DNA of 64,000 nucleotides from Taxillus chinensis. Lineage: Eukaryota; Streptophyta; Magnoliopsida; Santalales; Loranthaceae. Below, piece after piece: positions 26,405-38,735 of this stretch. A program made the translations under genes and the position numbers. The notes below the pieces were generated by a model. It did no database searches, was not told the DNA's origin, and saw only the letters and a list, made by a program, of their open reading frames with translations. The stretch spans positions 40,528,164-40,592,163 of the forward strand of contig CM042088.1 of assembly GCA_023512835.1 (NCBI GenBank), read 5' to 3'. Positions within the stretch are counted from its first letter, which is position 1; every line of letters starts with the position of its first letter.

Positions 26405-26550
26405 ATGCACTCACTTTATTTCTATCGCTCTGTTTCTTTGCTTCAGTGGCGGAACTGAGAACCAATGCTGTTAATCGATGGAGTATTGATGAAATTGGAA
26501 GGGAAGGAGACAGAAGGTAGATGGAGAGATAGGAGCAACTGAACTACTTT

Positions 26551-26551
<1 letters not shown>

Positions 26552-26584
<33 letters not shown>
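26552..26584. repeat. (GA)n microsatellite upstream of SCAR
   Basis: An uninterrupted GA tract of about 33 bases lies 190 bases upstream of the SCAR start, in the likely promoter or leader. Its orientation is opposite to the CT tract next to the ATG, so the leader region could form a GA/CT hairpin. Confidence 0.85.
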
Positions 26585-26587
<3 letters not shown>

Positions 26588-29500
26588 ACAGAAACACATT
26601 AACATTACGAGGCGATTTGAGACTGATGGCCCCAACACACGGAACGCGACGGCGACGGCGACAACATTGCCAACTCTGCAAGGCATTCATCACCCTCTGG
26701 CGCACCATTAATTGCGTTTTTTTTAAAGCCCAGATGTACGCTTATGCCCTTAGCTCTTTGTCTAAAATGACTTCTGTATCCATCCCCCCACGCCCCCCTC
26801 CAAACTTCAAAGAAAGTCAAGTCAAGTAAAGTCAAGTCGTTTAACTTATTTTTTAATTCGTTGATAATTATTTTCTATTTTGTGTTTTTTTTTTTGTGCG
26901 GTTGAAACCAAAATTTGTCATATTTTACATGACTTGGATTGGGTTGAGTCTGGTCCGTCCAGCATTTTTTGAATTGAACAATGCTCTATATATATGTGCG
27001 TAGATTTTACGGTGTTATTTTTATTGTCGTTGTATATTAATTTATTTAAAAAAACTGTGTTTCCTCAAGATAAAATTTTACTTAATTTTAAATCAAACTA
27101 CTTTCAAAGAGTAGTCACAAATCCATCTCCAATTTGCAGGACTACACACTCGTCTTGCTTAGTAAAAGTTTTTGTGGACAACCTTGTCGATGTACAATGT
27201 TGTTGTTGGAAAGTAATAAAACTATCAAGTGGTTTTGTTTTATCGCATAAAACTAATTAACTTGATGCATATTTAGTATGAATGATGCGAACAGAATGTA
27301 TAAGTTGATTCAAGTCGACTTGTTACAAAAATATGACGGTTATACACTCAACTATTGTTAGAATATTTTTATTTTTATATGTTTTTTATTGTTGTTGCTT
27401 CACTAATTAGTTTTTATAGTTGTTATTAATTTTCACACTTCTTCGGATTGACGGAGGCCATTTACTTTACTAGTAAATAGTAAAGACAACATAATTGACG
27501 TATCCATCACTACATTAAATCAAATTGTTAATGCATCGGCTTAGATAGAAGGTTAAATAGCCTCTCGAAATGAATAACATGTCATGTTGCATGTTGCATG
27601 TTACCATTAAATGTTACCACTGCATTGCATTAAAAATAGTAATTTAATAGGTGACTACTTATAAATACTAATTTTGGCATGAAGGCTTATTTTGTCATAA
27701 TGAATTTGAAGATAATATTGAATCATTGAGATTGACGTTGGAATTTGAATAGTTGATTATCTTCATTTCGTATACCCCTAAAATATTTGATTACTAAACA
27801 TTTCTAATTAAATATTTTTAAAAAATAATAATAAATTAAAACAATCTCACAAGAATCTCATGACACCTTATGGCAACCCTCATTTGTCCTAGCAATGAAT
27901 ATATCCCAAAACATAAACGAAGAGAAATCCATTTAAGAGAAACTTACCCAGTCACATTCTCAAATTTTAGAAGCGGATAAGTAATCCTTTATGTTAGTAC
28001 TCAAAATAATCAAGAAATTGGTGATTTGTACTTAAAAGATACTACACTAAGGTACTTCCCCAATGTCATGTTGATCAATGCAACATTCATATGTTATAAA
28101 TCAATTAATACTAACTATTGTACTAAAACAAATCAAATATCATATATCATAACTATTCAATATAGGTTATGCATTAATACATTACAACTTTCATGGACCT
28201 ATATGTGAAAATCGAATAAACAAAAAAAGCATATACCATTACAAAACTATGACTCAAAACATTACATTAAGCATGGAAGAGACTAAAAAACTACTCTTAT
28301 GACATCAACTAACTAGTACGTATTAGTACCTGGAAAATAAGTTAGCAATATAAGAGTAAACACGAATATTCGGCAGGTGACTTACAACTCCACACCACCC
28401 TATGGTCCAACTAAGATTGAGAATTCTGCGCGATATGTATATGCATGTGCATTACCAATTGAAGTATCCCAATCGGTCATTAACAAACGTCAACACAATC
28501 ATTACCATCAAACACATCATCATCAAAATCATTAGGGGCTATATTCCTATTAATCACAAGTAACCAATGTCATTATTACAAACTATCTATCATTTACAAG
28601 CCTTAGGTATCATTATCCCCTATTACAACACATTAACATTGGTGACCTTCATCTCTCAACCTAAAATATTAGTATTTGGGACCATCATCTCTCATAACAA
28701 AACGTTAGATTTAGAAACCATCTTCTCATCTTGTAAAGCACTCATGACCATCATCTGTATTACTAAACACTAGGAACCATTTTCCTATCAATAATCATTA
28801 TAGACCATTACCCTATGTTCCATTAGCTATAGATCACAACAACATTGGTATCCATCACATCATATACAAATAGTTCAATTAGTGAGCCCCTAACCAACTT
28901 AATTAACAATATTAAGTAATTTTATCATACCATAAGGCACTTATAAGGATACGTAATCATTACCATCAATGTTTCACAAAAAAAAAGTAATAAAATTATT
29001 AAAACAACTTTAAAAGCGACATCAAAATCTTCAAAATAGAAAAATCAGCAAAAACAAGAAAAATAACATAGTTACCATCATAGGTCCCAGGCCGGTACTA
29101 TACAATAAACAAACAACTTTAATAGGTTGGACATGGCTTTAAGCCTTTGGGCCACAACACCCTGTCATGGTCGTGTGACGATCCTTCCATTCTTCGTCCT
29201 ATTTTTTCATCGTTCATCATACGAACCCAATTTTAACCAAATCCCACCATTCTAACACCAAGAACTTGTCTTTTAAGCGTAATATCAATCCACACATGGT
29301 ATAAACAACCAAAACAATAATAATTTAAAAACTCAATCAATCAATATTCAATATTTAGATAAATTATAAAAATAGAAAGTATAAAAACAGTTTAAGGGTC
29401 TTAAACTTTAAATTGGATCTAATTATAATCAAAATGATTGTATCGTTGACTATATTAATTATTTAAACATATTAAACAGGAATAATAAAACTTAACGGTT

Positions 29501-32500
29501 AATTAATTATACTCTGTTAAAAAATGTTTACGGTGTAAATTGTTTTTGTAAATTTTTAAGATTTTGCAATTGTGTTCATGAACACTTATTCGCGAACAGT
29601 TCATGAACAAATAATATAGTAATGACAAAATTCCTTTGGTGGTGCATCTAGGCGACGACAAATATAATGAGGTTTTCATTTGGTGATGTGGCTGGGATTA
29701 GTGCTTCAGCTGGGTAAGGGGCTTAACTCGGTGAGCTAGGAAATAATATGTAAACAATGAGGGAAAAAAAGAGAAAAGAAGACAGGCAAAAGAGAATTGA
29801 CAGACAAGCGAAAATGATATTATTTTGTTCTCAAGTACTATTTGATAAGAGAGAGAGACTTGTTGGATTTAGCGAGCAATATGTTATGCGACTAAATTTA
29901 TTGTAGTATTATTGATTCCGGGATTGAGTGTTTTTTTTTATTTTTTTTTTCTAAAATTCAGATAAATTTTATCAAAGTTGAGGCTAGTATTAGTACTTTT
30001 AAAGTGAAATAGTAGTTCATGACCCTTGGGTATCTATGTATTTGGATTGGTGTAAGCTCCATTAAAACCCATCATGTTAAAAGAGATTAATGGAAGAAAA
30101 GTTATTAGGTGAATGACATCATTGTTATCTATATTTGGAAAAATGTACAAAAATAGAAGGTCATTTTACACACATAACTTCAATACTATTTTTTAATTTA
30201 CATTTATTTTTATTAAAATAATATGTTTAATATTAAGTTGGTTTTATTTTAATTTAAAATTTAAATGACTCATCGGCATAGGATTAATATCCCTTGATCC
30301 ATGAACCAGAACTAATAATTAATTATTTGAAAAATAAACAATAACTTTTCAATGGTGATGAGTTACTGTAATGATTTTACATTTAAAAAAACATATGAAA
30401 AGTCCATTGTAAAATGAATTTAAAAGTTAATTATCTATTTATAGATAATAAAAAGACTTTTAGAGTTACGATATATGTATTTATATATATTCATATAATT
30501 TTAAATTAAACTAATAAATTAATATAAATTTTATAATTAAAAATTTAAATGTTAAATAAATATAATAATTTGAATAGTAAATAGTAGATTTTACTTTTTT
30601 TTTCTTAAATAAAATCACATAATTTTACATAATTTTGGAGGCCTATAAACATGAACTTGAATATGCGGATGCTCTAGTCATTGAAATTTTTTTAATAGAC
30701 ACTATATATAGACACACACACACACATATATAAAGGTAACCAAAGCATTCAAATTACTCAACCCAGGCCCGATCTGCCGCCTCTTGGTAAGACCCAAACG
30801 TTACGAGCAGTCGCGCTTCACATTTTAAACAAATGGGCCGAGAGCGTTCGTTAGGCTGATTGTGGTGATCCCCCGTCCGTAGGGGTTTGAGGATTTGCAA
30901 GTCTCTCTCTGCTTAGGAGCATATCTCACTAAAAGTCTAAAACCAAGGCTTCAACACTGTTTTCTTTTCCCCCTTTCTCTGGGTGACCAACCAATGGCCC
31001 TAAAATTAAATGCCTAAAGTGGTGCCTTTGGACGTGGAACAGAGAATTTCCCACCCATATTAATTGTTCATCATATTTTGACATATTCTGATTCCCCCAC
31101 AAATGTGTGTTTCAATCGCAGTGCTCACTCTCTTTTCAATTGGCTCAAAAAGGCCTATCTTCTCGATGCAGAGATTGTAATCTTACCATATCTAATTTAG
31201 TAATTTGATCCCAATATGGCGATTTTGTTGATCATTATGAATTAGCATTTAGCACCAAATTCAAATATATCAATTTTGAGTTTTCATGTAGTCCGGGTCA
31301 AGCCCAAATGAGACTCAAGTCCATTTTTTGGACCCACCTCACTATCCGGATTTGCACTCGAGCTTTTGCTCTGAAAGGCATCATATCAACGAAAACAGTT
31401 ATCCATACTCATTATCCTTTCCATTATGAGCAATGTGAAACTTTGATCGTATATTCAATAATATATCAAAATTTTAATTTATTTGAAGTTATGCTTAGCC
31501 TTAGCACAGGTGATGGGCTTGTGCCCTTTCCTTGTCAAATTGTGAGAGAATCATTGAGCATGGGTCCCATACCCAAACGCATTCACATTGAAACTAAAAC
31601 AAAACTAATTCGGCCTGACTTACAGTTTTGTTTTTTTTTTAAATATAGTTTCGATTAGTGAAGTTTAGTTTTTAACATCAAAAATATAATTTTACATGGC
31701 CTGATTTTAATTATATTTTCATTTACAAATCAAATACATTTCATCTATTTTAAGCCACACTTTAAATTTATCAAATTAACAGTTGAGGGGTTGATTGATT
31801 TTTTTTTTAAAATATAAGTTTTTTTTGGCATATAGTGACATGATTATATATTTTACTGGTATGATTTATTCTGATCATAACTAATAAAATAGTGATACAT
31901 TACATTAACACAAAAAACGTGTACATAACATCATCCCATAATTAATTACCTTAAACGGGCATCCATACTATACGTGCAAGCTACATATATTATAATTCTT
32001 CGAAAGTTGATATATATGTTTGTTATTTCCAATCATTGTATGCCAGTTATGCCCTCGATACTAAGGCAATTACTACCTGAGCACGCACGCAATCAATCCG
32101 ACATTCAGCGCTTAGTTTAATTTAATTTAATTTATTTGATTGATGGCTAGGTTGAATTTCAGAGTTTGGTGGCTAAATTAATCATATTATAACTGACTAA
32201 TAATGTAAAGCTTGGTAGCACACTGCAAACCAAGCCATAGGGGTGGAAACAAAACAAGCGAGTGAAATCTCAGGTGTTGTTTCATATACCGACTAACTTT
32301 GAATTCAAATATGAAAAATTATAAAAAAAATATTTATAAAACAAGATTGTTTGATAAAATGGTAGAAACCATTTTTAAACTCCAGTATTGTTTGATAAAA
32401 TTATAAAATGTTGGGTAGAAACAGGATTGGTTTCTACCATTTTATAAAATATAGGTCCCAAAAAAAATAAACATGACTGGTAGATAAGATTAAAATTTAA

Positions 32501-34877
32501 ACGAAGATTCAAACTATAACTTGAATGAAGTGCGAGTCTTTTTATGGAGCATAGTATCTCATAACTCTTTTTGAGTTTAGTTTCTAAATTCAAACTGAAT
32601 TTAAATAATGGAGTGTTATTTATTACTTTATTTATTTTTATTTTTAAAATCTCTTCCTTCTTTTCTGTTATCTTTCTTACTTTATTTAAGTTTTAAAACT
32701 AAAACCATATATTAAGCATAGTTTTTTTAATATAAAATTCACTAAAAAATATGAGTTATTAAGACAAACACAAACTATCTCTAACAGAGACACTGTTTCC
32801 TCCCAAATATTAGTTTAAGATGATTTTAAATCATCATATAACGATCTCAATTGCTAATGTCCTGAATAAAATTTATGATTTTCGTCTCATTTTTTTTTAT
32901 GGCGGTTACCTTACATCCCAAAGTTAATTCAGTCAATTAATTAAATTTAAAAATATTTTAGACAATTTCTTTCTTCCCAAATTGTTGATAATAATTTATT
33001 CCATCCTAAATTATTTGCAATGGTTTTTCCCATTCTAAATTGTTAGCAACGACTTTATCCGCTTCAAAATAAATTTGATTTATAAACAATTTTTATCTGT
33101 CCCAACATACCATCTGGAACAGTTGTTTAACTGTCCTTACTAGCTTTGTTTTATGTGAAAGTTAATAATGAATTATTTTTTGTCCCTAATTATACATATT
33201 TGTTAAAATTTCTATTTTATGTGAATACAAAGACATTGAAGCAGAAATGGTGATACAACTGTAGGGTTCTTTTATTTATTCATTTTTTTACATTGAAGCA
33301 ATGTTTTATACATTTACACAAAAAGATAATGGAAAAGCCTCAAATTACACGTAAGAATCAAGAAAAACGTAAATATGGTCATATGCAGATGTTGCAAAAA
33401 ACATTCAAGTGTTTTAGGATTACACAATGAATGGGTTTGGGAGTTGCTTTGAGTAATCCATTAGGCATGCCAATACGTGCCACAAAATACTCTATCACAT
33501 CCTACACATGCAAAATGGAGAAAACAAATAAACATTTACATGACTAATTAAATGCTTCATTCATCCATTTGACTTTATTTTCTAAAATGAAAAAAATCAA
33601 AACAACCATTTGTTATTTTGCATCCCTCGGATCTTGTTTTAGTGGAAGAAAGTTCATATCCTAACTAGTATTTTCTACCAATCATTGCAATGAAGGGAGT
33701 ACTAAGGTTCAACTTGAAAGATGAAGACATGAAATTGATCAATATGTGTGGGTCTCAGGAGAAAAATGAAATAACTGGTTCATCTTAACTAAAATTTATT
33801 TGTTAACTCAAATTTTCTAGTATTTACAGAGAAGATGGCTTTCACTACATTACAAAGAATATGTATAATGGCATTAAAAAAACATATGGTGATATTAGGT
33901 TTGGAAGGCATCAACCTCTGCATGCTTGATATAGTAGATGGATAGTAGTCTAATTGCAATGAAACCCACCCAATTTCCTGCCTAAAAGATATACAATAAT
34001 AATAATAATAATAAGTTATACATAGAATTGGAAAAAGAAAATGCCAAACTAAGTGGCACAACAATCTTACTGATCAATTAAGTAAGCTAATTGAACTAGG
34101 GATAAACAAACAATATTGCTCTTAATAAATTCTAAAAAAGGAAAATTTAAAGTAAATAGGTGTTGCAAAGAGATGATATTACCACATTGCGGGCTTGGAA
34201 GATCCATACTATCATATTTCGCATTTGAAGAGGGGGTGAGCCTTCTTCTAATGTTGTGTTTTCTTATCTGTATTTATTGTAAATACATAATAATGGGATA
34301 TATAATTAGTCAACAAAATGTGTTGTATTAATAGAAACCTCCAAGCAGGTAGTCATGAACATACAGATTATATCACACCTGCAAAGACGATAGGAGTTAG
34401 AACACTTACTTATAGTTTAATTCTATTATTATACAAATACAGCTTAGTGCATGTACTAGAGTTTATAACAAAATCATAACAATTGAATAACTGAGATTAT
34501 TAGAGGACATGCTTCTTGACAACACCACAAACAATTCTTAAACATAGTCCTAGAATTTGAAATATTAAACAACTCACAAGCAATGCCCATAAGCATAAAA
34601 TAACCCAAAAATATCTAATTCTTGTGCAAAAATAAAGATTTAATGACATAAATAACCTTTTGTAGTATAGCAATGCAGTTGTTAATAGAACATTTAGTGG
34701 AATGGTTTCTGCGTAAGGACTCCTCAGTTACAAACAAAACCTTTCTCAAGGTTTTATGAGCTCAAAATAATCTTACATACAAGATTTAATTATATTATGG
34801 CATAAGAATTTAAAATGGCAAATTCTTCATAGAGCGTTGAAGCAACTCATCGATATTCAATATATCCCGAACAAATA
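26585..34877. other. Intergenic, no gene recognised
   Basis: Most of this is AT-rich. Points seen: a GC-richer patch at 26600-26830 upstream of SCAR; diverged short repeats at 28440-28870; an inverted repeat hairpin at 32357-32444; and at 33400-34250 several splice-flanked, protein-like pieces on the minus strand that I could not join into a known gene. Confidence 0.4.
32357..32444. repeat. Perfect 17-bp inverted repeat
   Basis: TAAAATGGTAGAAACCA on the left is matched by its reverse complement TGGTTTCTACCATTTTA on the right, with about 55 bases between. Neighbouring words GTTTGATAAAAT also recur directly. It may be the core of a degraded MITE. Confidence 0.5.
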
Positions 34878-35050
34878 TGATAGAACCCTCACCTATCATA
34901 GGAGACGCTAGTGCAGCTGATTGTATTTCTAAGTTTCTATTTGACTGAGTCTTTATTTTTCAAATTCAAATAAGTGGAGTCTGTTGCATTTTCAAATAAA
35001 TAGAGATTATTTCTTTGTCAATCTTTAGGAGTTTATTAGCCCTTTATTAT
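34878..35050 (+). repeat. Truncated 5' LTR of the gypsy element
   Basis: This aligns with the first half of the 3' LTR (shared GACTGAGTCTTTATTTTTC and AAGTGGAGTCTGTTGCATTT). After TTAGCCCTTTATT the match ends and internal coding sequence follows within about 60 bases. The U5 end and primer-binding site are missing. Confidence 0.75.
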
Positions 35051-35099
35051 TTATTATAAGTAGAGATTATTTCTTATGGTCTCACGAAGAAATATGTTT

Positions 35100-36963
35100 T
35101 CTTTTGGTCTCCTAAAGCTCCAAAGGCTTTTGAGAAACTCAAGCTTGCCTTAATGTCAGCTCCACTGTTAAGCCTCCCTGATTTCAATTCAACATTTGTG
35201 ATTGAATGCAATGCATCCATAGAAGGAGTTGGGTCAATTATGTTGCAGTGCGACCACCTTATTGCTTTTTATAACAAAGGTTTTTGTTTTTCTAATATGT
35301 ATCAGTCTGGTTATGATCATGAACTATTAGCTTTGGTCTTAGCAATGCAGCATTGGCGCCATTACTTACTGGACTGTCACTTCACAGTTCGGACTGATCA
35401 CAATAGTCTCCGCCACCTTATAGCCCGGCAGACATTGGCAAATAACCAACAACGGCTGCTTTCAAACTCCTCCCATTTGACTTTAAAATATTGTATTAGG
35501 CGAGTAAGGAGAATGTTGGGGCGGATTCCATATCTCGCCACCCCCAACATTCTGATTTCCTTACTATGGTTGTGCCTGTATCCTTAAATTTCTTGGACTT
35601 TAATGAGCCATTATTGCAGGATTTGTCTACTGCCCCATTATAGCCGCAATACAGCTTAATGGTAGTTCTCGGCCAGGGTACTCGCCGGTCCAACGATGTT
35701 TGTATCAACATGGACAACTGTTAATTCCCAAGAGTTCCCATGTTTGCGCTAAATTACTTCAAGAGGCCCACATCATACTAGGCAGACATGGGGGATTCCT
35801 TAAAACTTTGAAGATGTTGGTTGAAACCATTTATTGGCCTAGTATGAAGGAGGATGTTAAATCTTATATTCAACATTGCTTGGTGTGCCAACAAAGTAAG
35901 TATGAAACTATCTCCTGCCGGATTGTTATAACCCCTTCCAATCCCCTAACAGATTTGGGAGGATATTTCTCTTAACTTCATCGTGGGATTGCCTAAGTCT
36001 GGGAACTTTGACACCATATTGGCTGTTGTTGATTGCTTGTGTAAATATTGTTATTTCATTCTGCTATCCCACCCTTACACTGCCAAGTTAGTTGCTGTCC
36101 AATTTTGTGAGGAAATTGTTCTCCTGCATGGACCTCCCCAATCTATTGTTTCAAATTGTGATCCTATTTTCCTTAGCTTGTTTTGGCTGGAGTTGTTCAA
36201 AGTTCAAACTAAGCCAAACGCATCTCTAGATAAGCACGACATATCACCCCCAAACGGACAACCAAACTAAAGTCATCAACTGTTGTTTTGAAGCTTATCT
36301 GCATTGTTTTGTGCAAGATCAACCTCGTACATGGAGTAAATACCTTTGCTAGGCCAAATATTCTTTCAACACCAATTTCCACTTTTCCACAAACACCACT
36401 CCCTTCAAGGTTATGTACGACAAAGAGCCGCCTCCTCTTCACCTGTTTGTAAAGGAAGAAACTCCAATTACCAAGCTGGCCACCCAGTTGGAAACAAGAG
36501 ATGAGATACTCAGGCTTTTGCAGGCGAATCTCCAGAAGGCTCAGGATCGGATGAAAATTTATGTAGATCAACATAGGTGAGAGGTTACATTTAAGGAAAG
36601 GGACTATGTTTTTTTTTTTTTTGCATATTCAACATTTTGGTTAATGTTCTCTTTCTCACAGAAAGTTTCATAAGCTTTCCCCGCGGTTTTTTAGGCTTTA
36701 TACAATCCTTCACCGAATTGGGAAAGTCGCCTATGAGCTAGATCTTCCCCCTACTGCTCAAATTCATCCTGTTTTCCACGTCTCCCTTCTTTGCCCTGCT
36801 GAGGGATAACTGCCATCAGTGCCGCCTGCAGACTTTCCCTTATCGGCAGATTTAGAGTAAGAACTTCAACCGGAGATTATGTTGGACCATCGTTGGATTG
36901 GTCAACGTTTGGAATTATTGATCCAGTGGTAGACTCGGCCCACTGAAGAGGCTTTTTAGGAAG
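35100..36963 (+). pseudogene. Gypsy RT tail, RNase H and integrase remnant
   Basis: The order is RT C-terminus (APKAFEKLKLALMSAPLLSL), RNase H (FVIECNASIEGVGSIMLQ and RTDHNSLRHLIARQT), the integrase zinc domain (two His then HCLVCQQSKY), and the integrase core (GLPKSGNFDTILAVVDCL). The usual catalytic Asp positions are changed: SMDFI is read as SLNFI and VSDRDP as VSNCDP, so both have become Asn. Frames change near 35980 and in-frame stops occur, including near 36957. The 3' part ([21 protein letters not shown]) resembles the chromodomain-adjacent tether. The copy is inactive. Confidence 0.85.
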
Positions 36964-38352
36964 TGTTGGTCCCTTGGAGCCTAAGGGGGGGGGGGGTGAA
37001 TAAACTCTTATCGAAACTCTTCTTCTAACTCTTTGGTACAACACCTATCAGGTTGAGAGATAGAATCAATGTAGAAAATAACCAGATAGTGGAAGTATTT
37101 TGTTTTGTTATCAAAATGATAAGTTAATAAAATGGAAGCAGATTAAAGCTTAAGGAGCTTTTAGATCTACTAACAACTCTCTAACACTCTGTTTACAATA
37201 CACTCACACACTAGCCTCTATGATCTACTTAAGCTCTTTTTCATTCACATATGTGTACACACTTAATGTACAAGGTTTACATAATATATATAGCACATTT
37301 TTGAGAGATAATCTTGGAACTTGTTGTTCTGGACGATGTGCATAATTACTGTTCCTCGGAATCCTCTATGTCTGAAGTGCTGCGGATGTGGAGCTCAATG
37401 TCTTGGTTTGCAAAGCACAAATGCGTTTGTGAGTTCTCAAGTTCAGTCTAAGTTATGTCCACATATCCGGATGATTCACATGTAAGATGTTTTGGGTTCT
37501 CAACGAGTTTGTCTTACATCGGAAAGCAGCGAGTCGGTGAAGTAGCGTCATCTTAAATCCGGTGTAAGGTTTATTACTCCGTGTTAAACTGAGCTCGGAT
37601 CCTTACTTCGTAGCAATGATTGCTTACTCCGTATCAATTTAGAACTGGAATCCTTATTCCGAGTAAGCGTTTCCTTACTCCGTATGAATGAGAAGGTCGG
37701 AGTGCTTACTCCGCATTAGCGCTTCCTTACTCTACATCTAGTTTCCTTACTCCGCATGAATTAAGGAACTGATAGCTTACTCCGTATCAGCACATCCTTA
37801 CTCCGTAAGAGTAACAGGTTCGGATTCTTTACTCCGTATCAAATTTCTTTACTCCGTGCAAAATAAAGACTCAGGTCCTTATTCCGCATAAGTCATTCCT
37901 TACTCCGCGTGTATAGAATGCTTCAGATTTCTTACTCCGTGATTCTTTTCCTTAGTCCGCTTGAGTGGAAGACTTAGCCTTTTTACTCCGTGATAACTGT
38001 GACTTTCTCCATGCGACTTATAGACTAGGATTCTTACTCCGCATCTATTGACTTAGTCCATTTTAAAGTATTAGGTGCAGATTCCTTAGTCCGTAGCTTT
38101 AACTCATTAGTCCGCACGTATGATCCTTATTCCGTATGAAGTGAAGACTTGGTTATGTACCAAGTTTTGGACGACACACACTCTCATCCCGGATCAGGAT
38201 TATGTATCCCGTCCTTAGCTTTCCTCTCACGAGTGTAGGTCCGGATTAAGTTCATATCTTCTGCAATTACTTAACATGACAACAACAAAAATCTCAGATC
38301 AAGTTACATAGGGTTCTTTTCGCATCATCCAAATTCTGGACTTGATCCAACA
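36964..38352. mobile_element. Solo LTR (1,389 bp) nested in the gypsy remnant
   Basis: The segment begins TGTTGG and ends CCAACA, a perfect 6-bp terminal inverted repeat of TG...CA type. It is bounded by the 5-bp duplication GGAAG on both sides (36959-36963 and 38353-38357). The gypsy coding frame resumes after it (EDYDLLAHQF...), which fixes the insertion point. There is no internal coding region, so it is a recombination product of a full element. A 12-G run lies at about 36985, and an array of TTACTCCG-like words fills 37570-38140. Confidence 0.88.
37570..38140 (+). repeat. Array of about 20 spaced TTACTCCG-like motifs in the solo LTR
   Basis: Words such as CTTACTCCG, with variants TTATTCCG, TTAGTCCG, TTACTTCG and TTTACTCCG, recur on the same strand every 20-45 bases with unrelated sequence between them. 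The words, not the spacers, are conserved, which is unlike a simple tandem repeat. The role is unknown; conserved protein-binding sites are one possibility. Confidence 0.85.
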
Positions 38353-38430
38353 GGAAGATTATGATCTCCTAGCCCACCAATTTTTGGATTTCCACCTTAG
38401 GGACAAGTCAGTTTTTAAGGGAGGGAGTAG

Positions 38431-38735
38431 TGATAGAATCCTCACCTTCACAAAAGAAGCCAACACAACTTATTGTATTTTTGAGTTTCTATATGACTGA
38501 GTCTTTATTTTTCAAATTCAAATAAGTGGAGTCTGTTGCATTTTCTAAATAAGTAGAGATTATTTCTATGCCAATCTTTAGGAGTTTGTTAGCCCTTTAT
38601 TTTAGGAGTTTATTGCATTGGCCACACAATTTATTATTCTGATGTAATTCAAAATGGATATGAATGAAGTAATATCAATTTTCTTTGGATATTCTCCTTG
38701 TGCTCTTGCAATTACTGTCTGTTAAGATTCTTCCA
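38431..38735 (+). repeat. 3' LTR of the gypsy element
   Basis: The LTR of about 305 bp starts TGATAGAATCC directly after the polypurine tract and ends near TTCTTCCA. It contains AT-rich sequence suited to a poly-A signal region. Its first half matches the truncated 5' LTR. Confidence 0.75.

Larger units (their letters stand above)
34878..38735 (+). mobile_element. Truncated Ty3/gypsy element with a nested solo LTR
   Basis: The left boundary begins TGATAGAACCCTCACC and the same start recurs at 38431 as the 3' LTR, after a purine tract AAGGGAGGGAGTAG. AAATA lies on both sides of the whole element (34873-34877 and about 38735-38739), consistent with a 5-bp target duplication. The 5' LTR keeps only its first ~170 bases and is joined directly to the reverse-transcriptase tail, so the rest of the LTR, primer site, gag, protease and most of the RT are deleted. 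RNase H, integrase and chromodomain-side coding remain, broken by stops and frameshifts. A foreign solo LTR splits the C-terminal coding at 36964-38352. Confidence 0.8.

Noticed and set aside
26363..26410. Upstream in-frame ATG giving an Arg-Glu repeat before the SCAR start
   Set aside because: It translates the GA microsatellite, while the conserved family N-terminus MPLVR starts at 26362.
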